Assembly: GCA_021432635.1 (NCBI GenBank)
Contig: MU270098.1
Coordinates: forward strand, 124,001-188,000
DNA length: 64,000 bases
Reading direction: 5' to 3'
From: Thozetella sp. PMI_491
Taxonomy: Eukaryota; Ascomycota; Sordariomycetes; Chaetosphaeriales; Chaetosphaeriaceae
Under the pieces are notes generated by a model. It searched no databases and was not told the DNA's origin. It saw only the letters and a list, made by a program, of their open reading frames with translations. Positions 1-12,855 of the stretch are shown here, piece after piece. A program made the translations under genes and the position numbers. Position 1 is the stretch's first letter, and each line of letters opens with the position of its first letter.

Positions 1-86
1 TAAGGAGAGACACATGAGTGCCCAGGGAGAGCAACCATGGTGAGTGCAGTCTTTACATGTTCGGACCCGGACCCGTTCGGGAATCC
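1..86. other. PKS 3' flank at window edge
   Basis: Sequence after the PKS stop. It has no gene; more cluster genes may lie to the left of the window. Confidence 0.5.
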
Positions 87-3000
87 TTAGCCACCATAGC
101 GGCCAGTTTCTCGGTAGCCACTCTCAACCCACTCACACGCCTCCATATACGCCACAGAAGTTGTCTCAACCCTTTCACGCTCCAAAATGTTGTAATGATT
201 TCCCGGCAGGTCGATCACTTTCATGTCTTCACCAAGTAATTCAAACCACCCGCCTAGCGCAAGTTTGCGGTCCTCACGCTCGCATAGCCATGCATCGTAC
301 GGTGGATGTTCATCTCCTTCCTCGGCAAGGAAATCTATGGTGACGGGGTCAACAGCATACAGGAATGCTGTTCTGGGTGGCTTGCCCGCGCTGGTCGGGA
401 CGTAGGTCGCGACCAGGTCAGCGCAGCGGATGGCATTGGACGCTGCAATCGCGTGCAGGGCATTGCCGAGTTTGTTCTGCCTCGCAGAGTTGGCACCGAA
501 GATCTTTTGGAACAGACGATGGAGGAGCTCTTCCACCCGGGGGTTGGTGTATCCATGCGGAGGCGGAGGATCCACGAGGACTAATCCGAGAATGGGGATT
601 CTGCCTTCGCGCTGCAGCAGCCTAGTAACCTCGTAGGCGATAATGCCGCCGAAAGACCAGCCACTGATGATAGCGGGCTGGCCTTTGCTGGTCTGGCGGA
701 TCAACTCGGCATAGGTCTGTACGACGTGGGCGACACTGTGCCACGCCTCCTCTTGCTTCAAGAGCTTGTCGTCGTGGATGGCCCAGATATCACGATCGAC
801 GAGGGATGAGAGGCGATAGTAGGGGCGTGAGAAGCCAGAGCCGGCGTGGATCAGAAAAATGGCTGGCTTTTGTTCAGCGCCGGCGGGCGCGGATTGGAGC
901 AGCTCGGGCTGTTGAGCGAGGCCTAGCCGTTCGATGACTAGCTGCTCTGTCTGGGGATCCAAGGGGATGCGCTTCCTTCGGTTAGGATCGGTGAGCTTGG
1001 CGATGCGCGTCTTGGCCGTCCCGTTGATGCTCGGCACGGGAGGTTGGGGAGACGGCACCACTGGGGTCGAATTCGGCACTCTGGTTCGTTTGTCCTTCGC
1101 GGTTACGTTGCTTACCAGAGACGAAGTATTGCCAGCTACGAGGTTGGTAAAATCGCTGACAGTATAACATTCTTTCAAGTCCGCCGTCTTGAAGCCGCTG
1201 GGGGACAGCTCGTGAAACTTGTACTCGAGCTCCAGCATCACCAGTGAGTCAATGCCGAGATCCTCGAGCGCTGTTGCAGGCGTGATGTGCGTAGGACTGA
1301 TTTTACAGGTGTGTGCCAGAGTTCGAATCACTGCGATGGAGAGCTCTGCCGAGGGAGACCCGGAGGACGGGGTGGCTATCGGAGCAGTCGTCGGAGCAGG
1401 AACAGCTGGGTTAGCGGCGTACGGGGACTCTTGAACCGTCTCCGGGGGCTCCTTGTCCTCGGCCGAGCTGATCAGGCCAACAATATCACCAACCGTGACA
1501 CATCTCTCAAAATCTACCGCTGCAAATTGAGTGGATCCAATCTCGCGGAATGGCTTTTCCATCTCTAGCATCAGGAGGGAGTCGATGCCCAGCTCGTCCA
1601 GGGACATGGATGACTTGATGTTGTGCTTTGGAATGTTGCATGCCTTGGAGATGATGTCCAAAACCGCGTCCTGTCGGTCCACCTGCGCCGATTTAGGCGT
1701 CATAGAAGGCTTCGGTGGGTTGGGAGCCGCACTGAGGTCTCCCGCGGCTTCTGGTTGCAGAACAGGTTCGACCGGTTCTGCCGAGTCTACTAATCGGACG
1801 ATATCCCCTACTGTGATGCACTTTTCCAAGTCCGTCGAAGCGAGCCGATTAGATGCCATCATCTGGAAGGATGCCTCCATTTCGATCATGAGGAGGGAAT
1901 CGATGCCTAGCTCGTCTAGCGTCATGGAAAGATCGATGCTAGACTCGGGAGCGTTTCGAGCTGCTGCGATGATTTCTATTATGGCATTTTTGTGATCTTT
2001 GTGATTGATCGATTTCGCTTGATATGAAGATGACTGGGTTGGCGGCGCTCGCTCCATCGCTGGCCTAGACATATTTCTTGCAGGTTCAAATATAGTTGGC
2101 TGTTTCACCGAAGGGCTCATCGCTGGGAGGCGCTCTATCGCCGGTCCAGGCGTACTCTTTACTGCTGCGGATGCGGTTGGGCGGGATGGCGGCTTCGCTG
2201 GAACGCCATGTCCCACTGGCGTCGGCAAGGCTTGAGAAAGCGCTTTGCTAATGCGGTCCAACTGAAGCTTTTGCAGCCGAATGCCCCTGATGACTGCAAT
2301 AACGCCCCTGGAATCAACCGCCACTGCATCCCCGATGCAGATAGCCCCTTGCTTGAGGTGAACGTTAGCACACCTAACTTCGAACTTCTCATCAAAGCTA
2401 GAGCGCAGCAGGCAGGCTTCTTCCACGGAATGGCCGATAAAAACCTGGTCAGCCTCGGCGGTCATGTTGCAGAGAAAGCCGGCGGTGTGAATGATGGTGT
2501 CCATCAACACCGGGTCAGCTGTGCATGTTCCGTCCGCTTTGGACAATGCTTCCAGTAGCGGATAGGTGCAATCCGCCAAACACTCATCGGCCAAATCATT
2601 CGTCTTCAACAAGTCGATGGACTGATATAAACTCGAATACACCACCACTCGGCTGAAGATTCGGTCGTATATCGTTCGTCGGCCCAGGATCTGGGACGTT
2701 GTTTTCTCGATTCTGGCCTTGATCTTTTCGGTTTCCGCAAGGAATCTGTCGGTGCGAGCTGCCATTGACGCATGCTCTTGCAGCTTAACCGAGCCCGTGC
2801 AATGGGTCGTACTGGCCGAAGATTGAGGGTCCCTGGATAGTATCTCAAACTGGAACGCCGGGGCAGCCTGATTGACTTGTTTCACTCTCGTGATGACGAT
2901 GCTGGAGCAATCAGGCGAGGTAACCAGCGGCTTGGCATACATCACATTCTCAACCACGATACTCTGGTCATTTAGCGGGACGCCAAAGGAATGGATCGTC

Positions 3001-6000
3001 GCGCTCAATGCCAGTTCGTGGAAGACAGATGCTGGGCAGAGAGGAACATCACACACCCTGTGGCCAGAAATATATGCATCAATGACACTGATATCGGTCT
3101 CGTATTCGGCGTATGCATTGTGACCTTTGGGGGGGGTATTGATCGCTCGTGATAAGAAACGATACGGCAGCGGCTCATCTCTCGCAGGCTTTGAAACGGA
3201 AGTAGTGGCTAACTGGACCTGTTTGTACTTGGTTTCCGCGTAAGGCACGACGTAGTCGATCTCCTGGAACGGCATGCCCGGTGCTGGTACCAGTCGCGGC
3301 CTGGGCACCAGATCTTCAAAATACCGTCTCCAGGAAACACCAAGACTAATCTTGAAAACCTTGGTCAGCATTTCGACGACCGCTGCTGCAGACTGGGAGC
3401 TTTCGACCAGGCTCGGGATAAAAGTTGCGCCAGGACTGTCCATCTGCGCTCGAACCATGGGGAGGATCGATGCATGGGGCCCGATCTCGATCCAGAGAGC
3501 GTCTTTGACACGAGGGTCCCTGGACTGGAGATTCGCGATGCCCTCGGTGAATCTAACCTTGCGCTGGGAGTGGTGAGCAAAATAATCAGTGCTCGGTAGC
3601 TGCTCTCCGGCATTTAAAACAGCACCGACGGCATTCAGAACTACCGAAAGCCGTGCTGGTCGAAGGTCGACCCTTTGCGCCAGGGTTGCCAGCTTCGTAG
3701 CAACAGTCTTGAGATGCTCCGTGTGGTAGGCAAATGGGATATCCAGCCGACTGCACTTGGTTCCGCTGCTACCAAACATGGCTCTAAGATCCTTGAGCTT
3801 GTCATCGGGCCCGCCAACGACACAGCTGCTGGGACTGTTATCGCAAGCGATGCTCACACCGCCCCACTGCTCACCGTCCTGCAGGATCTTGGTGACGGTA
3901 CTCTCAGCCGCGTTGACAGCGAGCATGCCGGTCGATCCCGGCGTGCAGTGGTCCGTGAGCAGTTCTGCGCGATGACTGACAAGGCGGAGACCGTCTTCTA
4001 GCGCAAGCACTCCGCTGATCACAAGAGCGGCATATTCACCCAGGCTTACATGCGCGTCAGCACAGATGGGCGTACTGCGGATAAGACGTAACTAACCTGT
4101 GTCCCACAAGCGCTATTGGCTGGATGCCCCAGGACATGAAGAGGCGTGCCAGTCCAACTTCAAGGACGAACAAGGCTGATTGGAAAGCCTGTACCTGGAA
4201 AAGGTTTTGGTTGTCGACTTTGCTGCTTAGAGAAGACATTATGACGTCCAAGCACGAGGGCTTCTTCCATTTCTGCAAGAGCTGGTGGCAGTACATGACG
4301 TGATCATGGAAAGGCTTGAAGGTGGAGACAAGAGCTCGCCCCATCCCAAAGTACTGGTGATAACTGGTCAGGAGTCGTGTCATATGTGGCTCGTTTCGAA
4401 TACATACCTGAGACCCTTGGCCGGAAAACAAGAAGACAACATTCGCGCCGGGCTTGAAAGCATTAACGCATTTGGCATCGCCCAAGTTATCTTGCATCTC
4501 CCTTGCACTCTTGCCAGTTGTGATAATCCGCTTTTCGAAGCTCATGCGACGTGCAGAAAGTGTATAGCAGAGATCCTCCAATTCGGATGGGCTCTCGATG
4601 GCGCCCAAGCGACGCATTACACGCTCTCGAAGGAGCTCTAGAGCCGCATCTGTCTTGGCAGAGAGGCAGAGCACATGCAGATGGCCATCGTTATGGGCCG
4701 TACAGGACTCCGAGTAGGGATTGGGTGGCTCCTCCATCAAGATGGCCCCGATGGAGCCTGCGGCGCCGAAATTGTTAACCACACCGAGACGCTTGCCATA
4801 ACCCTTTGTGGTCCAGTCGACGGCCTGCACGGGAATGACAGCGCAGTGCTGGTCCATGCCTGAAATTCGCGGATTCAGGGTGGTCAATAAGGCCTGCGGA
4901 GGTATGCGGCCATATTTGAACATGAGACACATCTTGATGGTCGCAATGAGGCCCGAAGCGGCCTCAGTATGGCCGATGTTTGCCTTGACTGACGTGATGT
5001 ATAGCGGGTTCCTCACTTCTCGGCGGCTGCAGAGGGCTTTGGTGATGCTGTTCATCTCATTAGGGTCGCCGGCTTGGGTGCCGGTGCCGTGCGCTTCCAC
5101 GGCCGAAACATCGTTCGGTTCGACCCCGGACTTCCGCAACAGGCGTTGCAGGACTTCTATCTGAGAAGGAGAGTGTGGATGGGTGATGGAGGAAGCATTG
5201 CCGCATTGGCCCAGCTCCGAGCCTCTAATTATGCCAAGAATCTGGTCGTTCTCTGCCAGTGCGTCTTCCAAAGTCTTGAGGACTACAGCGCCGCAACCCT
5301 CAGCACGGCAATAGCCATCGGCTGCGGCGTCAAAGCTCTTGCATTGTCCAGAAGGGCTCAAGAAGTGCGCTCTGTCCAATCCAATGAACATCTATGCTCA
5401 CCATCAGATACATGCCGCAAAAGCAAAGCTGGAAACTCACGTCGGGACTGGTGATTGTGTTCACGCCGCCAACAAGCGCGCTCCGACAATCGCCCGCCTG
5501 GAGGGCGCGAACAGCTAAGTTGATTGCAGTCATTGACGACGAACAGGAGGTGTCAACGGTCATGCTGGGGCCGCTCCATCGGTAGAAATACGATATTTCC
5601 CCACTGAGGAACCCTCGAAGATTGCCTAGGAGACCAAGTTAATCACCAGCGAGTCGGGACGACACACAATTTCGGGGCACTTCTCTCGTACCGGGCATGT
5701 AGTAGACATCGATGTCGTATCCCAAATTCTCGATGTAATCATGGGTAGCGACGGCAATATAGCAGGCAAACGTATCTTTAGCAAAAGCTGGAGTTGAATC
5801 GGGAGCGTATCCAGCGCTCTCGAGTGCCCGATGGGCGACTTTCAGCATGACACGTTGTTGCGGGTCCATCGAGGGCGCCTCGCGGGGAGAAACTGCGAAG
5901 AAGGAGCTGTCAAATGCAAATGGATTATTCATGAAGTTCCCCCACTTGGTAGACAGAGTTCTACCCTTCCTCACTTGACCGGCCGGGACGTAAAAGTCGC

Positions 6001-7403
6001 GGTAGTCGAACCTCGACTCAGGGATCTAGATGGGTTATAAGCGGTTGTGCTTCATAGGGTGGTACCAGAAGTCATACATACTTCGCGACATGAATTTCTT
6101 TTCCGCTCAAGATTACCCCAAAATTGTTCGCAATCGTCAGCATCCGCGACTTGACACGCCATACCTACGATAGCGATGTCACTGCGCATTTTGCTGTCCG
6201 CGGGTTTCGCATCAAGGCAGTCAAGAAAGGTGACGCTGCGAACAACGATGGAATCCGATCCGACTCGGAAGGGTTTGCCTGCGCCGTGCCCAGGGCCGTA
6301 GTTGTTGACCTGAAGAGTGCGTCGTTCCATAGAAGCCGATTGGCCAAGGTACTCTAAAGTTGCATTGACGGCCACCCAATCGACGGGTTGGACAAAGATG
6401 GACGATAAGACCAACTCCAAGAGGGAGTCCGCTGAGTTCGCATCAATGACCTTACCATCGGCAGGGGAGATGATGGCCGCTTGCAGCTCGGCGCACGATG
6501 GAAACTCTCTTCCCTGGGAGCCACGGTATTGATCCAGGACTGCCTCGAAAGCAGACCCTAGGATCGATTCGTTGTGGTAGAAGCTGGTGATATTCGTCGG
6601 TTTGACATTTCGGCTGCCCAAACGCTTTTCCTTGAACTGAGCCAGCCCGGATACAGTTCCACTCACGGTAAAGCTGCTTCGAGATAGCTTTGAGCTAATG
6701 TACAATGGCTCTTTCTGCGAAATTTGAATTAGCAAGGTAGTCTCGCCCCGCCCTTTTTAGCTCTCGGCATACGTACGACGTGCTTAAGATGCTGTTCGAC
6801 CAGAGCCGAGAGTTCGGAGAACATCATACCGTCCACATAAATCGCAGTAGCTTCTAGTGACGAGGCTTCATGGAATTCATCGGATGCAATACCAATTAGC
6901 AAAGCAAGTCGGTATACCTTGCTGGCTTGTTCCAAGAAGCTGACCAAGTTTGACGACGTGGCAGCAGCGATGGCCGGCAGCAGCCCGACACACAGCCCAG
7001 AGGCATAGTTACACCCGGGACTGCTAGGAGATGTTGCGTAATTGAGATGAAGATATCGAAGTAAGTGAGCGAGGCAGAGGGTGGAGAGTTGTACGGTAAC
7101 CTTTTGCTGGCATGCCAGTGGCGGATTGAGCAAATATTCTTTGTTGCGGAAGTCGAAGCCGTCAAAGTTGGCAGCTTTACGTGTTGATTTCTGCATCTCT
7201 CCGAGGAAGATCTTGTGACAAGACGAAACCAAGATCTGTCCGACAGGCGATGATGCGTCTGAAGCAATTCTAGCCATATGCTTGTCCGAGAACAGGGCAC
7301 CAGAGCCCATGCCCGAAAACGCAACAAAGCTCTCCATCGCGATGGGTGCTTGAGAGAATGATCTTTTGGGAGCTTGCGTTCTCGTCCAGTCCTGAGTTGG
7401 CAT
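87..7403 (-). CDS. Non-reducing polyketide synthase, SAT-KS-AT-PT-ACP-ACP-ACP-TE
   Basis: Iterative type I PKS that condenses malonyl-CoA into an aromatic polyketide. Seven exons: 7403-6777, 6714-6082, 6025-5692, 5625-5441, 5391-4408, 4353-4097, 4044-87; joined they keep frame and give 2325 aa. The 4407-4354 intron is 54 bp without an in-frame stop, so it could be misread as coding. Domains: SAT (Cys138 in GLCVG, His352 in GPGHG), KS from about 388 (Cys559 in DTSCSSS, His694 in EAHGTGT, His734 in NIGHTEA), AT (Ser1007 in GHSLG, codon split by an intron), PT (His1335, Asp1522), three ACPs (Ser1723, Ser1829, Ser1940, each GIDSL), TE (Ser2137 in GWSFGG, Asp2165, His2290). All catalytic residues are present. 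No C-methylation, reduction or reductase domain is built in. Met23 (7337) is an alternative start nearer the conserved SAT. The product cannot be read from sequence. Confidence 0.96.
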
Positions 7404-8948
7404 TTACACGCTACGAGTCTATCTGACCCCAAAGAAGAAGAAAATGAGTCTTTGCTGAAGAGAAATGGAAGAGAGGAAGGGGAGGTCAGGGAAGTGTGGT
7501 TGGAAGAGTGAGAGGTAGGGGTGTGAATGCAGGTCAGACTCCAAAACACATAGAGGGACGTCAGGATCTCTGTCCGTTATAAGCATCAAGGTTTGGTTAT
7601 ATGACCAAGGTTTAATCTCCTTGATATCATCCTAGCGAAGATGCAGAATCATCATACGATATTATAGATTACCCCCGAGTAGCAGCATCTTCGGTAGGCC
7701 ACGGTTGATACTTAGCGTCACCCTTCTGCATTAGAGAGCTCTCGGAGACTTTCGTATCCGAGAGCCGACATCAGAGCCGGAGATGCCTTTCGCATCTGCA
7801 GACTGACGACAGCGTCCGAGCAATCTTTGAGGACTGGGTGGTCCGCCAGATGCTACGAAGTACATGTCAACCCATGTGTGATCTCGAGAACCTAACCCTT
7901 AGTGGTATTGTCTTTTTTTTCTTTTTACTATGTGCTATATTCGATCTTACACGCACGTTTGAGAGATAAGAAATCCCACCTGGTGTAGTAGGTAGCCAGG
8001 GTAGCTTGGGGTGCATCGGGCGGCTGATGTAGCCTCTCTCAGAGCCAGGAGAGCAAGAAACTTGATAGCGACTGTTTAAGTCAAAACTATATCTCCCATG
8101 TGTTAGTTACTGGTCTTTTAAGTATAGATATTTAGCTGTGAATCAATCTAAAATACTGCTGGAGTATTCTCCACTAAGCTAAACTATTCGTTTTTAGGAG
8201 TTCATTAGCTATATTTCCAACTATAACAGACCGTCATATATTACGATACCAAGAAGAACAACATTGTTGCTCTATTTAGCATAGTCTGAGTAGTTTGAAT
8301 TAGTTTTATCTAATTTTATTAGATACAAGCAGTGAGATACTCGGGCCTCAGGGCCCCAGTTTGCTGTGCCCCCGGGAAACGGCTTTGATGGAACAGTGGC
8401 TGCAAGGGCCTTTGCATGGAGAGTCTAAGGTGTATATATAGTGATATAGTGATAGCTCCTGCATGTCTACCTAAGTTCCTCTCGATAAGGAAGCTCGGGG
8501 CATTTTCGGGGTTAACACGAAGCAACCGGCGATGAGACCGGCGATCAACAACACTCGCAATTTATGCGCGCACGCATACACAGACACAGACATACACACG
8601 CGTGCAGGGACACGCATTGCGGCAGATTCCGCGGTGGGGAAATTGCCGATAGTTGCAAAACCAGAATAATGCATCCAAGCCGAGATAAGCAGCCGGGTCT
8701 ACGAACAGTAGCATCGCCGCGGATTCCCTGATTGGGAAGCTCATGGTATTGTCACTGTCGGAGGAGAAAGTAGGAAGGCCAGTCTCCGCTCTTCTACCGC
8801 CAGTCTACCTCCCTTACTTTTTGTCAGCTATTTCAACACCCTAAGTCGTGATATTCGTGCAATCTACTCGTAGCCGAAGTTACTGAATGCAGCAACCTGT
8901 ATCTTCTTCTATTTTACCACTATCTTCGTGACTCCAAACTTCGCCATT
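7404..8948. promoter_or_regulatory. Divergent intergenic region between PKS and adenylation gene
   Basis: The PKS and the adenylation gene are transcribed away from this 1.5-kb stretch, so it must hold both promoters. It is AT-rich at about 7560-8330 and has a short CA/GA-type microsatellite near 8569-8605. I see no gene and no clear palindromic zinc-cluster site that I would defend. Shared control is inferred only from the head-to-head layout. Confidence 0.5.
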
Positions 8949-10811
8949 ATGACAGCCGACAACTCAACAGCCTATGGACGGAGGCTCCTCCCTGCGGTTC
9001 TAGATCAGCTTGCTGATACGAACCCTTCGAGGATCTATGCTGCCATCCCGAAGACGTCCGACGTAAAGGATGGGTACCGCGATATCTCCGTTGCAGATCT
9101 CGCACGCTGTGTCAATTTCATGGCCTGGTGGATCGAAGATAAATTTGGTAGAAGCGAAAGCTTCGAAACTATCACGTTTATCGGGCTGTCTGATCTGCGA
9201 GGTCCCGCTTTGTTCATGGCAGCTGTCAAGACGGGATACAAGGTGTGCGCTGAACTTGATCTTGATTACGAGCTGCTAGCTGATATTGATAGCTCCTGCT
9301 TCCGAATCCTCGGAACCCACCTGCGACTAACTTGTCGCTGATGAATCAGACTGGGAGCACCAAAGTTCTGTATTCTGAGGAGCTCGCTTCTCAGATCGGG
9401 CCACTACTAGCCGTCGCACCCTCATTCAGCACCAATGCGGTCCCTGATTTCCAAACGATGCTGGAAAGCCACCCGGAGCTGTACCCTTACCTGAAGAGCT
9501 TTTCTGAGGCGAGAAACGACCCCGTTGTGGTGCTACACTCTTCAGGATCAACTGGTGAGTCGCAAGGCTTTTTTTCTTTTTTTTTTTCTCTCTTTTATAC
9601 GCACCGCTAACAGGGGTCAAGGTCTTCCGAAACCGATAACATTGACTCACGGCTCTTGGGCTGCGCATGATAATGACCATAACTTGCCAGTTCCGCCTGG
9701 GCGTGAAAAGATGGATTCAACCGTCTTCAACCTTGATGGCGAAGCACGCGTGTACGTGATGCGGCCTTTTTTCAGTGTAAGATGATCCAAGTGCCACCTT
9801 GTCGTGCCAAGACGCTGATGGTGATATTTGGCACATAGCTGGGAGGTTGTTTATTCTTCATGCGTGAGTATGCCTATTGAGAAAATATCAGTTGTCCGCC
9901 AAGACTGACAAGGAGAAGATCACTCGATTTTCAACACAATTACGGTGGTTATTGGACCGCCCGAGATATTCCCAGATGCTACTTTGCTCAAGGCGATAGC
10001 GCGACAGCAAAAGCTGCGAGGCATCATCGTCATACCCGCCATGTTGGAACAGCTACTCCAAGACGCGGAGGGCATAGACTTGATAAAAAATCTAGAGTTC
10101 GTTACTTGCGCCGGGGCTGCCCTTCCCGATGACATTGGAGACAAAGTCTCCGGCATGGTCAAATTATTCCACTTCATCGGCTCCACAGAAACTTTCCCGC
10201 TACCTGAACTGCTTACGCCTCCGAGTGATTGGGCCTATCATGAGTTCCATCCCAATCTCAAGCATGAAATGAGACTCTACGATTCCAGCAAAAACACACA
10301 TGAGCTCATCATCCTGGCCGGCGAGGATGTCAAAGACATGACTCCTCTGTATCACAACATCCCTGGCGTCACTTCATTTGACACCAAGGACTTGTATATG
10401 CGACATCCCCAAAAGCCGACCTACTTCAAGTACTACGGGCGCAGGGATGATATTGTCGTTTTGGCGCTCGGAGAGAAAGTCAACCCTATCCCATTGGAAC
10501 AACATGTCCAGAAACATCCCTCTGTCAACGAGGCTGTACTTATCGGCCGCGGCAGAGTCCAATCGGCTCTGCTAATCGAGCCTCAAGAACCCCAGAAGTT
10601 CAAAGATGTTACCAGTCGCGCAGCGTTCCTTGAAATGATTTGGCCCCAGGTTGAAGAGGCTAACGCTTATGTTTCTGGGCTAGGCCGTGTGGCCCGAGAC
10701 AAGATTATTTGTACCCAACCTGACAAACCCTTTGTTAGGACGGGGAAAGGCAATGTCATACGCAAACAGACTGAAGAAGCCTACAAGGATGAGATAGAGA
10801 GTTTATACTGA
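8949..10811 (+). CDS. Stand-alone adenylation (ANL-family) enzyme
   Basis: Adenylate-forming enzyme expected to activate a carboxylic acid with ATP. Exons: 8949-9242, 9293-9554, 9622-9776, 9839-9863 (25 nt), 9919-10811; 542 aa. Visible cores: the P-loop-like HSSGSTG (codon split by intron 2), FHFIGSTET (A5), YYGRRDDIVV (A7/A8) and the GKG lysine near the C-terminus (A10). It most resembles the adenylation domain of fungal NRPS-like A-T-R carboxylate reductases but stops just after A10, about where the carrier domain would begin; there is no thiolation or reductase domain. A natural stop follows, with no frame-restoring exon that I can find. It is divergent from the PKS and convergent with the MFS gene. 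The substrate is unknown; a PKS-derived aryl acid is a guess from context. Confidence 0.88.
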
Positions 10812-10874
10812 GCTTTGTAACTACAATATTATGTAGTCAGCCTGGATGCGAAACCGAAAGCAAGCATAGACTTG

Positions 10875-10962
10875 AGATGGGTGGGGGGAGTGAAGGGGGG
10901 GAAGGGGAGAAAGGAGAGAGTGAGAGGGGGAGAAAGGGGGGCGGGGGTGGGGGCGGGGGTTG
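10875..10962 (+). repeat. G-rich homopurine tract between convergent genes
   Basis: A nearly pure purine stretch with many runs of four to seven G, located between the stop of the adenylation gene (10811) and the stop of the convergent MFS gene (11243). The sequence satisfies simple G-quadruplex run criteria on the plus strand. A role in transcription termination is inference. Confidence 0.7.
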
Positions 10963-11240
10963 TCATACTGCCATATCGAGTAAACTATTTGATCCCGGTG
11001 GGCTCTATTACGGTCCAATGAAATGTAAAATGTCAAATTGAGTAATGTAGACCATCTGGCTCTTCAAAGTCAAAGTGGCTATGGGCAGCGTTATGTGTGT
11101 CCAGAACCTTAGGTTTTTTACACCTTTTGGCTGGCTACCACCATGTCCCTAACCCCTTGGACTCTAATACTAAGGCTAACCATTGACTCGTAGGAGAATT
11201 CGAGACTGGCATCGAATATAAACAGCTATACTTGCAAGAT

Positions 11241-12855
11241 CTATAGATTGGCCTTCGAAAAATTTCCCCGCGCTCTTATTTGCTTGCCAAAGAAGAAGAA
11301 TAAGAAGGGCACAGGCAGCATTAGCACTCCAATGAAACCTAACACGGACAGTCCCCAGGCAATTCCTAGCTTATCTAGCATCGGCTCCTGCTATAATATT
11401 AGCAAGATCCCTTCTATCGAGTAAGAGTAGGGATTGACTTGCCATGAAGAGCGGAAACGCGGCGCCAAATATGCTACGCATAAATGTGACGGCAGCAACC
11501 GCTGACGCCGACAGCGGTACGAAAGTGTCAATTATCTGCTATGATCGTTAGTGAGTGTACATGGCGTAAAGAACATGCCATGCGCGGGTTACGTGCATAA
11601 TTGAGCGAGGCCTGGAAAATAGGGTAGAAGCCGCCGCCAATGAGCAGTATGCCGATGCACGGCACTACCCAGATGATATCCAATCCCCCAGTCCAGCCGA
11701 AGATGAACAGGCCTATAGCAAGGGAGAAAGAGCCAACCATCATGGGATAGAGTCTCGCCTCGGGGACGGACCGACCTCCGTTGCTGTCCACAGCACGGGA
11801 GTACATCCTTGAGTTGACGGTATTTCCGGCCAGCCCCAGTACGCATCCAAGTAGCAAGGCAATGAAGGGAAGCGAGCCAACTACGGGACTCCAGCCGCGC
11901 TTCCCTTCGAAGACGATGGGGATTGCCGAGAGGCTCCCGAACAACAAACCGTAGACGAAACTGGCGTAAAAGGACATGAGGAAGCATATCGGATCAGCCA
12001 ACAGCAGAAATGGCCGCACGAGGTACTTGCGGCCCAGCTCCAGCAGGGAAAATTTCCATTCCTCATGTTTGGCATGGAGTGCCCAGTTCCCAGTCTCGAA
12101 ACGTAATTGCCGAGCTTTCTGCAGGAGAAGTATGGGGGCGTAGGATTCGTCGAGCATCAGGGTAGCCAGCATGGCCGTGAAGAGCTGTGACAAATATCTT
12201 AGTCTTCGGAGTGCTGCAAATAGGGCAATCCGATCCTCATAATCCGCCGCGGTACAACGGGTGCCCGCTTTGGGCCGATGGGACTCAAGGGTGGCAGTAT
12301 GTTATGCACGTACTGCGCTCGAGAACTTACCTGCAGGATGCCCACTATATACATAGTCCAACGCCATCCGAGATAAGAAGTCGTGATTGCGCTGCCGACG
12401 ATCGGGGCCAATAGAGGACCGCCGACGACACTCATGGAGTAGATGATCAGGGCGGTCCCACGCTCCTTGGGCGCATAGATATCGCTAAGTACACCGCTCG
12501 TGGTCGTGATGACGGAGCTACCGAAGACGCCTTGGAAAAAACGCATGGCCAAGATCGTCTGTATGTCGGCCGAAGCACCGCAGCCGAAGGCGAGACCTGC
12601 CGAGACGAAGTAGGGTAGCAGGACAACCCATTTGCGACCGTACAGCTCAGACAGAGGGCCCCAGACTAAGGGTCCCAGGGCGAAGCCGAGGAGGATCAGA
12701 GAGGTTGCGAGCGAGGTGACGATGGTGCTGACGTTGAATTCGGAGGCAACTTGGGCAGAGGCGGAGGAGAAGACGGCCGAATTGAAGGATGCACCCGTCG
12801 CGGTGAGGCCGTACAGGAGCACCGTTGCTATCTTCTTGCGAGCCGGCCAGTTCAT
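11241..12855 (-). CDS. MFS multidrug-type transporter (DHA1-like)
   Basis: Integral membrane exporter, probably for the cluster product. Exons 12855-12331, 12184-11597, 11535-11443, 11387-11241 give 450 aa, the usual size for a 12-helix MFS protein. The loop motif GPLSELYGRK follows the second helix, and an RFFQG stretch typical of this subfamily follows. Intron 1 is GT-AG (146 bp). Introns 2 (11596-11536) and 3 (11442-11388) fit only as GC-AG introns: donors GCACGT and GCAAGT, each with a CTAAC/CTAAT branch site; no GT donor keeps the conserved reading frame. The C-terminal helices (LGIAWGLSVLGFIGVLMLP) lie in the last exon. Close to fungal polyamine/fluconazole-type DHA1 carriers; substrate unknown. 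Confidence 0.92.

Noticed and set aside
4354-4407. 18 codons in frame inside the PKS AT domain
   Set aside because: Flanked by GTATGT and CAG and placed inside the conserved GQGSQ-YFGMG block, so it is an intron and not coding.
6896-7549. 217-codon minus-strand frame over the PKS start
   Set aside because: Shadow of the SAT-encoding frame; the conserved SAT motifs are in the other frame.
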